A stretch of 5,708 nt of DNA from Alphaproteobacteria bacterium (lineage in GTDB: Bacteria; Pseudomonadota; Alphaproteobacteria; Rickettsiales; SXRF01): contig JAGVKI010000060.1 of the NCBI GenBank assembly GCA_020050695.1, positions 1 through 5,708 of the forward strand, written 5' to 3'. Shown one piece after another: positions 1 through 5,708 of the stretch. A program made the translations under genes and the position numbers. Under the pieces are notes generated by a model that was not told the origin of the DNA, did not search any database, and saw only the letters and a program-made list of their open reading frames with translations. Position 1 is the first letter of the stretch; each line of letters opens with the position of its first letter.

Positions 1-54
1 AATAGCAATAAGGAAGCCTGCAATAGCACGGCCGGACGATGTTTCTTGCCTCAT
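1..54 (-). CDS. Start of an unidentified gene (5' part only)
   Basis: An ATG at 54-52 opens a frame that stays open to the window edge and reads MRQETSSGRAIAGFLIAI. It is preceded by a good Shine-Dalgarno stretch, AAAGAGGG at 66-59, four bases from the ATG. It starts 18 nt after the metH2 stop, on the same strand, so it is probably the last visible member of the metH operon. The second half of the visible peptide turns hydrophobic (AIAGFLIAI), which could be the start of a membrane segment or signal anchor. Eighteen residues are too few to name a family. The case for a real gene rests on the ribosome-binding site, the spacing and the open frame. Confidence 0.5.
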   Translation of the reverse strand, partial: MRQETSSGRAIAGFLIAI

Positions 55-72
55 GGAGCCCTCTTTAATGAA

Positions 73-1824
73 TTAGAGATTGAAGTATTTTGCCTGCGGG
101 TGGTGCACTACAATCGCCGATGTGGATTGTTCGGGATGCAGCTGGAACTCGTCTGAAAGTTCTACGCCGATTTTATCGGCTTGCAGCAATTTTAGCAACA
201 ACTCCTGATCTTCCAGTTTGGGACATGCCGGATAACCGAAGCTGTACCGTGACCCTCGGTATCCCTGCTTGAGAAGCTGCTTCATATCGCGATCGTCTTC
301 ATGGCCAAAGCCAAGTTCCGCACGTATGCGCTTATGGATATATTCGGCCATGGCTTCGGCGATTTCCACGCCCAGGCCATGCAAATACAGATAGTCCTGA
401 TAGCGCGTATTGGCAAACCAGTCGCGCGCCACATCTGCTACTTTCTGGCCTGCGGTTACCACCTGCATGCCAAGCACATCGCGCTCGCCCGAATCAATAT
501 CACGGAAGAAATCCGACACGCAAATGCCGCCATCCTTATCCTGGCGCGGCAGGCGGTAGCGCCCCACTTCTTTCTTACCTGTATCATCAAATATCACCAG
601 GTCGTTGCCTTCGGCGGCACATTTGAAATAGCCGTAAGCTGCCTTGGGCTGCAGAATTTCATCGCGCAATGCTTCATCAAGCAAGCGCTTTAAAATAGGT
701 TTTACTTCTACATCCACCCATTTCCAATATTCATCGAGGGTTTTTCCGGCTTTTTTAAAGCCCCAGTGGAAGGTAAACAGCATCTGTTCGTTTAGATAAG
801 GAATCAGCGCTTTTACCGGCACGTTATCAATAATCTTCGGACCCCAAAATGGCGGGGTCGGCACTTCTACCTGCTTGGCCAGTTCGGCGCGCTTAAGCTT
901 GATCGCCTCGACTTCGACCGGACGCAGTTCTTTGGCAGCCGCTTCCGCACCCATCACATCATTTTGCGACCAGCGCTGCTTTGCCTTGGCGCTTGACGGA
1001 CGGTTATGCTTGCGTTTTTTTAGTTCGGCCAGGTGGTCATCAAACTGGCCAGAAGCGAGTTTATTCATCAGGTCAAGACCGTCAAATGCATCCTGTGCGT
1101 AAGCCACACGGCCGGAGCCATACGCGGCCACGCAGTCTTCTTCCACATAGGCGCGGGTAAGCGCCGCGCCGCCCAGTAACACGGGAAGTTCGTAGCCCAG
1201 CTGCGTGAGTTCCTGGAGGTTTTCGCGCATTACCACGGTGGACTTTACCAGCAAACCGGAAAGGCCAAGCGCGTCAGGTTTATATTCCTTGATCGCTTCA
1301 ATGATGGTGTTGATCGGTTGCTTGATGCCCAGGTTGACAACCTTATAGCCGTTGTTGGTCAGGATAATATCCACCAGGTTTTTGCCGATGTCATGCACGT
1401 CGCCTTTAACGGTCGCCAGCACGATGGTGCCTTTTTGCTGGCCTTCGACTTTTTCCATGAACTGCTCTAAATAGGCCACCGCTTTTTTCATGGTTTCCGC
1501 CGATTGCAGCACAAACGGCAATTGCATTTTGCCCGAGCCGAACAGTTCGCCCACTACCTTCATGCCTTCAAGCAGGATGCTGTTGATGATAAATACAGGC
1601 TCGTGCGTTTTAAGGGCTTCCGCCAGATCCTCTTCGAGGCCTTTTTTATCGCCGTCTACAATACGGTCCTTGAGGACGCCTTCAATGGTATCAGCACGCT
1701 GTTTCTTTATAGAAGCCGCGCCTTTGCGTCCCTCAAACAGCGCAATAAAATATTGCAGGGGATCGTACGGATCATCTGGTGTGCCAGCAGGTTTTGTAGG
1801 GATGTAACTATTATCGTCAGTCAT
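73..1824 (-). CDS. metH: Methionine synthase, C-terminal half: cobalamin-binding and reactivation domains
   Basis: This 583-aa protein matches the second half of cobalamin-dependent methionine synthase (EC 2.1.1.13), a cytoplasmic enzyme. Domains in order are a helical B12 cap (about 25-130, with LPFVLQSAETM at 102-112), the Rossmann-like B12-binding domain (about 132-265), a basic linker (about 269-289), and the AdoMet-dependent reactivation domain (about 310-583). The B12 domain shows GDVHDIGKN at 141-149; D142, H144 and G147 form the DxHxxG signature, with H144 the expected lower axial cobalt ligand. It also has LGLSGLL at 186-192 and GG at 218-219. The reactivation domain has RGSRYSFGYPACP at 523-535 and ends with HPEQSTSAIV (from 563) near a short KYFNL tail. 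No homocysteine or folate domain is present; these are in the separate gene at 4048-2210. The ATG at 1824 overlaps the rhodanese stop as ATGA and has no clear Shine-Dalgarno, suggesting translational coupling. A GTG at 1860 in the same frame would add 12 residues but lies deep inside the rhodanese gene, so I reject it. The domain wording resembles, from memory, the cyanobacterial MetH type more than the E. coli one. Confidence 0.95.
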   Translation of the reverse strand: MTDDNSYIPTKPAGTPDDPYDPLQYFIALFEGRKGAASIKKQRADTIEGVLKDRIVDGDKKGLEEDLAEALKTHEPVFIINSILLEGMKVVGELFGSGKMQLPFVLQSAETMKKAVAYLEQFMEKVEGQQKGTIVLATVKGDVHDIGKNLVDIILTNNGYKVVNLGIKQPINTIIEAIKEYKPDALGLSGLLVKSTVVMRENLQELTQLGYELPVLLGGAALTRAYVEEDCVAAYGSGRVAYAQDAFDGLDLMNKLASGQFDDHLAELKKRKHNRPSSAKAKQRWSQNDVMGAEAAAKELRPVEVEAIKLKRAELAKQVEVPTPPFWGPKIIDNVPVKALIPYLNEQMLFTFHWGFKKAGKTLDEYWKWVDVEVKPILKRLLDEALRDEILQPKAAYGYFKCAAEGNDLVIFDDTGKKEVGRYRLPRQDKDGGICVSDFFRDIDSGERDVLGMQVVTAGQKVADVARDWFANTRYQDYLYLHGLGVEIAEAMAEYIHKRIRAELGFGHEDDRDMKQLLKQGYRGSRYSFGYPACPKLEDQELLLKLLQADKIGVELSDEFQLHPEQSTSAIVVHHPQAKYFNL

Positions 1825-2201
1825 GAGCGCGGCAAATCCACAGTATATTGTTTTTGGCACCAGCCGCTCCAGCCGCCAGCCATGGAAAATACATTGGTGT
1901 AGCCCATTTTCTGTAAGCTATCGGCAGACAGCGCCGAGCGGTAGCCACCGCCGCAATACAGCACAATGCGGGTTTCCTTGTCGGGTATGACTTTTTCAAT
2001 ATCACGCTCGATAATACCACGACCTAAATGCTGCGCGCCGGTAATATGGCCAGCCGCCCATTCATTGTCTTCGCGCACATCGATCAGCACCAGCTTTTCT
2101 TTGCGCGAAAGCATGGCGTTTACATCGTCAGCGGTTACTTCTTTGATACGTGCCATCACTTCTTTGACCAGACCTAAAAACCCTTGTGCATGTTGTTTCA
2201 T
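1821..2201 (-). CDS. Single-domain rhodanese-like sulfurtransferase
   Basis: This 126-aa protein is one complete rhodanese domain, the size class of GlpE-type single-domain sulfurtransferases. Such proteins carry sulfane sulfur as a cysteine persulfide and pass it to acceptors such as cyanide or thiols. Visible family marks are LIDVRE at 39-44, EWAAGHITGAQHL at 47-59, the active-site loop CGGGYR at 83-88 with catalytic C83 and R88, and the closing AGGWSGW at 108-114. There is a second cysteine at 115. No signal peptide is visible, so it should be cytoplasmic. About 17 residues precede the usual domain start; an internal ATG at residue 17 is possible, but the first ATG has the ribosome-binding site (AGAGGG at 2210-2205). 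The gene lies 8 nt after the first metH half and overlaps the second by 4 nt. This implies a shared transcript and coupled translation. The acceptor is unknown; supplying or removing sulfur near homocysteine or methionine metabolism is only an inference from position. Confidence 0.93.
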   Translation of the reverse strand: MKQHAQGFLGLVKEVMARIKEVTADDVNAMLSRKEKLVLIDVREDNEWAAGHITGAQHLGRGIIERDIEKVIPDKETRIVLYCGGGYRSALSADSLQKMGYTNVFSMAGGWSGWCQKQYTVDLPRS

Positions 2202-2204
2202 ACG

Positions 2205-2210
2205 CCCTCT
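2205..2210 (-). promoter_or_regulatory. Ribosome-binding site of the rhodanese gene
   Basis: AGAGGG on the minus strand lies 3 nt before the ATG at 2201, and its first base is the last base of the TAA stop of the first metH half. It fixes the long rhodanese start over the internal ATG at residue 17 and implies that ribosomes finishing metH1 can reinitiate here. Confidence 0.6.
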
Positions 2211-4048
2211 TATGCCGCATCTGATTTAGGGCTACGGCGATCGAAGATAAGGTCTTCGGCAGCAGCCACTTCATGTGCCGGAATTTTATGCAGGGGCATG
2301 ATTTTGGACACATGGATAATCGCCCCCGTCATGCCGCGCTTCTGCGCATGATCGAGATAAACCGAGTTCAGCACGTGACGCGCCGCAGGATTCAGGCCGA
2401 AGGAGATATTCGACAAGCCAAGTATGATCTGAATGTCGGGCAATTCCTTGTGGATGCGTTCAATGGCATCGAGTGTCCACAGGCCCAGCTGGCGGTCATC
2501 TTCATTGCCGGTGCAGATGGTAAAGGTCAGCGGGTCAATCATCAGGTCGGACGGCGGCAGGCCATAATCCACGCAGCAGAATTTATACAGGCGATGGGCG
2601 ATTTCCAGTTTGCGGTCCACGTCCTTGGCCATGCCCTGTTCGTCGATGGTGAGCGCAATCACCGCCGCGCCATATTTCTTTGCCAGCTTCATGCGTTTAT
2701 GGGCAGGCTCTTCGCCGTCTTCAAAATTGATGGAGTTGATAATCGCCTTGCCGCCATACAGCTTCAGCGCCGATTCCAGCACGGGAAGTTCTGTCGAGTC
2801 AATCACCAGAGGAGCGGTCACCGAGCCGCGCAGGCGAGAGAGCATTGCGCTCATGTCATGAATTTCATCGCGACCTACGAACGCCGTGCATATATCGAGT
2901 GTGTGCGAGCCTTCGCGGATCTGTTCTTTTGCCATATCAAGGCAGGTATCCCAGTCTTCGCGGTCCTGCGCCTCACGGAATTTTTTAGAGCCGTTGGCAT
3001 TGCAGCGCTCGCCGATGGATAAAATCGCATTATCCTGGCGCAGTTCCACCTGCTGGAAGAGCGACGCGACCGCCGGTATCCAGTGATGCGTGCGCGCTAC
3101 CGGCAGCGGACGGCGCTTTCCGCCTTCTTGTCTTTCAAGCATCGCATTGATGGAGGCGATATGGTTTTCATTCGTGCCGCAGCAGCCGCCCACAATATTG
3201 ATGCCGTCCTCTTTTAAGAAACGCTCAAGCCAACGCGCCATTTCATCCGGCGAAAGGGGGAAATGCACATGGCCCTGATGCATTTCAGGAAGGCCAGCGT
3301 TGGGCAGCACCGAAATACGGCGCGGCCAGTTTTTAGACAGCCAGCGCACATGGTCAGCCATTTCCTGCGGGCCGGTGGCGCAGTTAAGCCCCATCACATC
3401 TACGCCGAGCGCTTCAATCACGGTTGCCGCTGCGGCAATATCGCTGCCCACCAGCAGCGTGCCGGTGGTTTCCACCGTTACCTGCACCATGATCGGAAGA
3501 ATGATGCCGCTTTTTTCCATGGCGAGTTTGGCGCCGTTTACAGCTGCTTTTACCTGCAACGGGTCCTGCGCGGTTTCCACCAGGAACGCATCGGCCTTGC
3601 CTTGGATCAATCCTTCCGCCTGCACGGCAAATGCGGTTTCAAGCGCATCATAATCAATATGACCAAGGCTTGGCAGCTTGGTGCCGGGGCCAATGGCGCC
3701 GATCACAAAACGCGGACGCCCGTCATGGGAAAATTCTGCAATCGCTTCATGCGCCAGTTCACAGGCACGGCGGTTGATCTCGATTGTCTTTTCGCCAAGG
3801 CCGAACTCTTCAAGCGTAAGCGTTGAGCCGCCGAACGTGTTGGTTTCTACCGCATCCGAGCCGGCTGCAAAATATTTCATGTGTACATTGCGGATAAAAT
3901 CCGGGCGCGACAGGTTCAGGATCTCCGAGCAGTTTTCCTGCCCCCAGTAATCCTTTTCCACTTCCAGATCGGCGCCCTGGATCTGTGTGCCCATGGCACC
4001 GTCCAGCAGCAACACCTGTGAATCAACGAAGTCTAAAAACTTACTCAT
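2210..4048 (-). CDS. metH: Methionine synthase, N-terminal half: homocysteine- and methyltetrahydrofolate-binding domains
   Basis: This 612-aa protein is the first half of cobalamin-dependent methionine synthase. Its two barrels bind homocysteine and 5-methyltetrahydrofolate and transfer the methyl group through a cobalamin held, here, on another polypeptide. The homocysteine domain (about 5-310) shows DGAMGT at 16-21, ETNTFGG at 68-74, and the three zinc cysteines: C223 in GLNCATGP and C289/C290 in GGCCGT. The pterin-binding domain (about 340-600) shows IGERCNANGSKKF at 345-357, FVGRDE at 390-395, IDSTE at 416-420, NSINFEDGE at 438-446, DPLTF at 505-509 and GLSNISFGL at 544-552. The chain stops where the B12 cap would begin in a full-length enzyme of about 1,200 residues; 612 plus 583 residues nearly equals that length, so nothing essential appears lost. 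The start is supported by the family-typical distance to DGAMGT, although no Shine-Dalgarno is visible. Folate-domain wording such as GERCNANGS and FVGRDE differs from E. coli MetH and resembles, from memory, the cyanobacterial type. The split is not a frameshift, because a complete gene lies between the halves. Confidence 0.96.
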   Translation of the reverse strand: MSKFLDFVDSQVLLLDGAMGTQIQGADLEVEKDYWGQENCSEILNLSRPDFIRNVHMKYFAAGSDAVETNTFGGSTLTLEEFGLGEKTIEINRRACELAHEAIAEFSHDGRPRFVIGAIGPGTKLPSLGHIDYDALETAFAVQAEGLIQGKADAFLVETAQDPLQVKAAVNGAKLAMEKSGIILPIMVQVTVETTGTLLVGSDIAAAATVIEALGVDVMGLNCATGPQEMADHVRWLSKNWPRRISVLPNAGLPEMHQGHVHFPLSPDEMARWLERFLKEDGINIVGGCCGTNENHIASINAMLERQEGGKRRPLPVARTHHWIPAVASLFQQVELRQDNAILSIGERCNANGSKKFREAQDREDWDTCLDMAKEQIREGSHTLDICTAFVGRDEIHDMSAMLSRLRGSVTAPLVIDSTELPVLESALKLYGGKAIINSINFEDGEEPAHKRMKLAKKYGAAVIALTIDEQGMAKDVDRKLEIAHRLYKFCCVDYGLPPSDLMIDPLTFTICTGNEDDRQLGLWTLDAIERIHKELPDIQIILGLSNISFGLNPAARHVLNSVYLDHAQKRGMTGAIIHVSKIMPLHKIPAHEVAAAEDLIFDRRSPKSDAA

Positions 4049-4089
4049 ACATTACTGAAATATCTATTTATCCTAATATCAGGGCGCGC

Positions 4090-4098
4090 ATTATAGCA
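4090..4098 (-). promoter_or_regulatory. Candidate extended -10 promoter for the metH operon
   Basis: TGCTATAAT on the minus strand is a perfect TATAAT hexamer preceded by the TGn extension, which can replace a -35 box. No good -35 sits at the usual 16-18 nt; a TTGGCA at 4132-4127 is about 31 nt away, too far. Transcription would begin near 4083 and give a leader of about 35 nt before the ATG at 4048. That is too short for a cobalamin riboswitch. The leader is AT-rich and lacks a Shine-Dalgarno near the start codon. Confidence 0.5.
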
Positions 4099-4137
4099 GC
4101 CTTTAGCAGCAGCGCCATGGCTTTTATGCCAAGGTAT

Positions 4138-4635
4138 TTATGCTGGGCTGCGCCCTTCCTTTTTATTATGGGCCAGCGCTTCTACCTGGCTGACAGGCTG
4201 CAGGTATTTGGGCCCCTGTTTGCCCATGTCATCACCCATAGCGTCGTAAATAGCCTGAGCTGGTAATTCAATTCCGTATTTTTTCATATCCTCGGTAAAA
4301 TGCTCCAGCCAGTCGGCAGCAATCATGGCTTCGCCGGGAATTTCCTTCATGGCGATGGTGCCGTCAGGCTGCACCGAACGCTTGTCACCACCATGTTTTT
4401 GCACGAATTCGTCAGGCGTCATCCCTTCGGGAAGCTTGAGCAGCAGCGGGTAACGGCGCACAAAGCACGGCTCGTCATTAATACCCATGGTCGAATCGCG
4501 GCCAAGGACAATAATAGAGTAGCCATCATTGGCAGGAATTTCGGCCACCTGATCCATGTCAGGCTTTTTGGGTGTGGCTTTAGGCTCTGGCGATGCAGGC
4601 TTTACGCCACCAAAAATCTTATCTAAAAACCCCAT
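4138..4635 (-). CDS. Conserved-looking protein of unknown function, 165 aa
   Basis: I do not recognise this family. The ATG at 4635 is chosen because AAAGGAG lies 7 nt upstream; an in-frame ATG at 4674 has no such site. The protein begins MGFLDKIFGG, a short amphipathic stretch, then a Pro/Lys-rich linker (about 12-26, PASPEPKATPKKP). A mixed soluble domain follows (about 35-150). It includes a hydrophobic strand-like YSIIVLGRD (39-47), the only cysteine at 57 in a PCFVRRYPLLLKLPEG stretch, and acidic helical segments such as ADWLEHFTEDMKKYGIELP. The tail is polar and basic (HNKKEGRSPA). There is no signal peptide or transmembrane segment, so it is probably cytoplasmic. The gene is divergent from radA and ends 89 nt before metH1. 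It may be read through into the metH genes, but metH1 has its own candidate promoter, so a functional link is not established. Confidence 0.8.
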   Translation of the reverse strand: MGFLDKIFGGVKPASPEPKATPKKPDMDQVAEIPANDGYSIIVLGRDSTMGINDEPCFVRRYPLLLKLPEGMTPDEFVQKHGGDKRSVQPDGTIAMKEIPGEAMIAADWLEHFTEDMKKYGIELPAQAIYDAMGDDMGKQGPKYLQPVSQVEALAHNKKEGRSPA

Positions 4636-4642
4636 GGCAATG

Positions 4643-4649
4643 CTCCTTT
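4643..4649 (-). promoter_or_regulatory. Strong Shine-Dalgarno of the unknown 165-aa gene
   Basis: AAAGGAG on the minus strand, seven bases before the ATG at 4635, is the best ribosome-binding site in the window. It decides the start codon in favour of 4635 over the in-frame ATG at 4674, which lies upstream of it. Confidence 0.75.
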
Positions 4650-4682
4650 GGCGTGTGTTTTCGGCCCTTACCATCCCCTGAT

Positions 4683-4691
4683 TGTGGATAA
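4683..4691 (-). promoter_or_regulatory. Exact DnaA-box 9-mer
   Basis: The minus strand reads TTATCCACA, the consensus high-affinity DnaA box of E. coli. It lies in the spacer between the divergent unknown gene and radA, directly beside a TTGACT (4697-4692) that could be a -35 element for the unknown gene. No second box and no AT-rich unwinding region accompany it, so it is not a replication origin. It could be a regulatory DnaA site or chance. Confidence 0.35.
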
Positions 4692-4713
4692 AGTCAATAA
4701 CGGTCTCGTAATT

Positions 4714-4719
4714 ATTGTA
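4714..4719 (-). promoter_or_regulatory. Possible -10 box for the unknown 165-aa gene
   Basis: TACAAT on the minus strand matches TATAAT in five of six positions and would start transcription near 4707, giving a leader of about 70 nt. No convincing -35 stands 16-18 nt upstream. The alternative is TTGACT at 4697-4692, but its partner -10 is poor. The true promoter of this gene is therefore uncertain. Confidence 0.25.
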
Positions 4720-4748
4720 ATTTCAAACACTAAACTGCAGCTGGCATC

Positions 4749-4776
4749 TGGACAATCACCATTAAACCCCTATATT
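4749..4776 (+). promoter_or_regulatory. Candidate radA promoter with its start at or next to the ATG
   Basis: TGGACA (4749-4754) and TATATT (4771-4776) each match the sigma70 -35 and -10 consensus in five of six positions, with a 16-nt spacer. The expected transcription start is 4782-4785, which includes the A of the radA ATG at 4784. The mRNA would then have no leader or only one or two bases. The GGGG just before the ATG would be promoter-proximal DNA rather than a ribosome-binding site, and it is in any case too close to the ATG to work as one. Confidence 0.55.
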
Positions 4777-4782
4777 TAGGGG
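4767..4782. repeat. 6-bp inverted repeat over the radA -10 box
   Basis: CCCCTA and TAGGGG are perfect inverted arms separated by TATT, together covering the candidate -10 hexamer and ending one base before the radA ATG. If transcription starts at the ATG, this is a DNA element and could be an operator. If transcription starts further upstream, the RNA could fold into a short hairpin hiding the G-rich stretch before the start codon. Confidence 0.5.
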
Positions 4783-4783
4783 C

Positions 4784-5708
4784 ATGGCCAAATCCACCTC
4801 TCAATTCGTCTGCCAGTCCTGCGGCTCCATTCATCCCAAATGGTCTGGCAAATGCGACGCATGCAACAGCTGGAACACGATTGTTGAAGAAACGATGGAC
4901 GCCACGCCCAAGGGGCTGACCTCCGGCAAGGGCCGGAAAATTGAATGGGTCGCCCTGGAAGCAGATGCCCAGGAGGCGGCACGCACCTCCTCTGGCATGG
5001 CCGAACTGGACCGCGTGCTTGGCGGCGGGCTGGTCGCTGGCAGCGCCGTGTTGATCGGCGGTGACCCGGGGATAGGCAAATCCACGCTTCTTCTGCAAAT
5101 GGTGGCAACGGTGGCCAAAACCGGCCTGACCTGCGCCTATGTATCGGGCGAGGAATCGGTCGGCCAGGTGTCACTTCGCGCCAAACGCCTTGGTCTTGCC
5201 AGCAAGGATGTGCAGTTAGCGTCCGCCACTTCGGTGCGCGATGTAATCGCCACGCTTGATATTGCCTGCCCGCCGCAGGTCGTCATTATCGACTCGGTGC
5301 AGACCATGTTTCTTGATAATTTAGATGCGGCGCCTGGCACGGTAAGCCAGGTGCGCGCCGCCAGCCATGAACTCATCAAACTGGCCAAGAAGCGCGGTTT
5401 TACACTGTTTCTCGTCGGCCATGTCACCAAGGACGGACAGATCGCAGGCCCGCGCGTATTGGAGCATATGGTCGATTCTGTACTCTATTTCGAAGGCGAG
5501 CGCGGCCACCAGTTCCGCATTCTGCGCGCGGTCAAAAACCGTTTCGGCGGCACCGATGAAATCGGTGTATTTGAAATGACCGATATGGGCCTGAAAGAAG
5601 TCAGCAACCCATCGGCGCTCTTTCTATCCACCCATGAACACCCCATTAGCGGTGCCTGCGTATTTGCCGGTATGGAAGGCACCCGCCCGCTGCTGGTGGA
5701 AGTGCAGG
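4784..5708 (+). CDS. radA: DNA repair protein RadA (Sms), 3' end beyond window
   Basis: The first 308 residues of RadA, usually about 450-460 aa, are present. RadA is a RecA-like ATPase that promotes branch migration and processing of recombination intermediates in the cytoplasm. An N-terminal C4 zinc finger has C10, C13, C24 and C27 (FVCQSCG, then GKCDACNSW). The ATPase core shows Walker A GDPGIGKST at 93-101 with K99, SGEES at 121-125, Walker B VVIIDS at 166-171, VGHVTKDG at 211-218 and the RadA-specific KNRFG at 251-255. From about residue 275 the Lon-protease-like C-terminal domain begins (NPSALF, EGTRPLLVEVQ) and is cut by the window edge. The ATG at 4784 gives the usual short lead before the zinc finger. 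No spaced Shine-Dalgarno precedes it; the promoter position suggests a leaderless or nearly leaderless message. It is divergent from the unknown 165-aa gene. All key residues visible in this part are intact. Confidence 0.97.
   Translation, partial: MAKSTSQFVCQSCGSIHPKWSGKCDACNSWNTIVEETMDATPKGLTSGKGRKIEWVALEADAQEAARTSSGMAELDRVLGGGLVAGSAVLIGGDPGIGKSTLLLQMVATVAKTGLTCAYVSGEESVGQVSLRAKRLGLASKDVQLASATSVRDVIATLDIACPPQVVIIDSVQTMFLDNLDAAPGTVSQVRAASHELIKLAKKRGFTLFLVGHVTKDGQIAGPRVLEHMVDSVLYFEGERGHQFRILRAVKNRFGGTDEIGVFEMTDMGLKEVSNPSALFLSTHEHPISGACVFAGMEGTRPLLVEVQ

Noticed and set aside
1825..1860. GTG start at 1860 for metH2, adding 12 residues
   Set aside because: It would overlap the rhodanese gene by 40 nt, whereas the ATG at 1824 gives the classic ATGA overlap, and the 12 extra residues look like rhodanese sequence read in another frame.
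2273..3022. A 249-codon open frame on the plus strand opposite metH1
   Set aside because: It lies wholly antisense to a clearly conserved gene, its translation shows no recognisable domain, and it is explained by the codon bias of metH1. The same holds for the other plus-strand frames at 301-693, 1504-1902 and 3263-3826.
1822..4048. metH broken by a frameshift or sequencing error
   Set aside because: The halves are separated by a complete rhodanese gene with its own start, ribosome-binding site and active site, and the break falls exactly at a domain boundary.
4115..4134. Imperfect stem-loop just after the unknown gene as an intrinsic terminator
   Set aside because: The 7-bp stem with one mismatch and an ATAAAA loop is not followed by a T-run on the minus strand, so it does not meet the terminator pattern.
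4049..4137. Cobalamin or SAM riboswitch upstream of metH1
   Set aside because: The gap is 89 nt and the predicted leader about 35 nt, with no B12-box-like core. A GCTAAAGG resembling part of SAM-II has no matching stems and lies upstream of the predicted transcription start.
4144..4167. GGGCTGCGCCC followed by a T-rich run as a plus-strand terminator
   Set aside because: It lies inside the end of the minus-strand unknown gene, the stem is only four pairs, and no plus-strand gene ends there.
4730..5682. Several minus-strand open frames opposite radA
   Set aside because: They are antisense shadows of the RadA frame, whose zinc finger and Walker motifs are intact.

Overview
The window reads as chromosomal DNA from a Gram-negative bacterium, most likely an alphaproteobacterium or a relative. 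The clues are the style of the RadA N-terminus, the tight operon packing and a base composition near 50% GC. Assignment below phylum is not possible by eye. There are no rRNA or tRNA genes, insertion sequences, CRISPR arrays or other mobile elements. The content is housekeeping metabolism plus one DNA-repair gene.

Minus strand, about 4635 down to 1, is a compact gene row. First comes an unrecognised 165-aa protein (4635-4138). After an 89-nt gap with a candidate extended -10 promoter, cobalamin-dependent methionine synthase (MetH) follows as two separate genes. The upstream half (4048-2210) carries the homocysteine- and folate-binding modules. The downstream half (1824-73) carries the B12 cap, the B12-binding domain and the AdoMet reactivation domain. 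Between them sits a complete single-domain rhodanese gene (2201-1821), 8 nt after the first half and overlapping the start of the second by 4 nt (ATGA). A further gene, of which only 18 codons are visible, starts 18 nt after metH2 and runs off the left edge.

Plus strand, 4784 to the right edge, is the first 308 codons of radA, divergent from the unrecognised gene across a 148-nt spacer. The spacer holds a good sigma70-type promoter placed so that radA mRNA would start at or within about two bases of its ATG (possibly leaderless). A 6-bp inverted repeat covers that -10 box, and there is one exact DnaA-box 9-mer.

Together the two MetH proteins should make up one methionine synthase: homocysteine and methyl-tetrahydrofolate sites on one chain, cobalamin and its reactivation on the other. 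The rhodanese between them, co-translated with the second half, is the most unusual element here. It suggests a link between sulfane-sulfur handling and methionine synthesis, but the sequence alone does not prove one.
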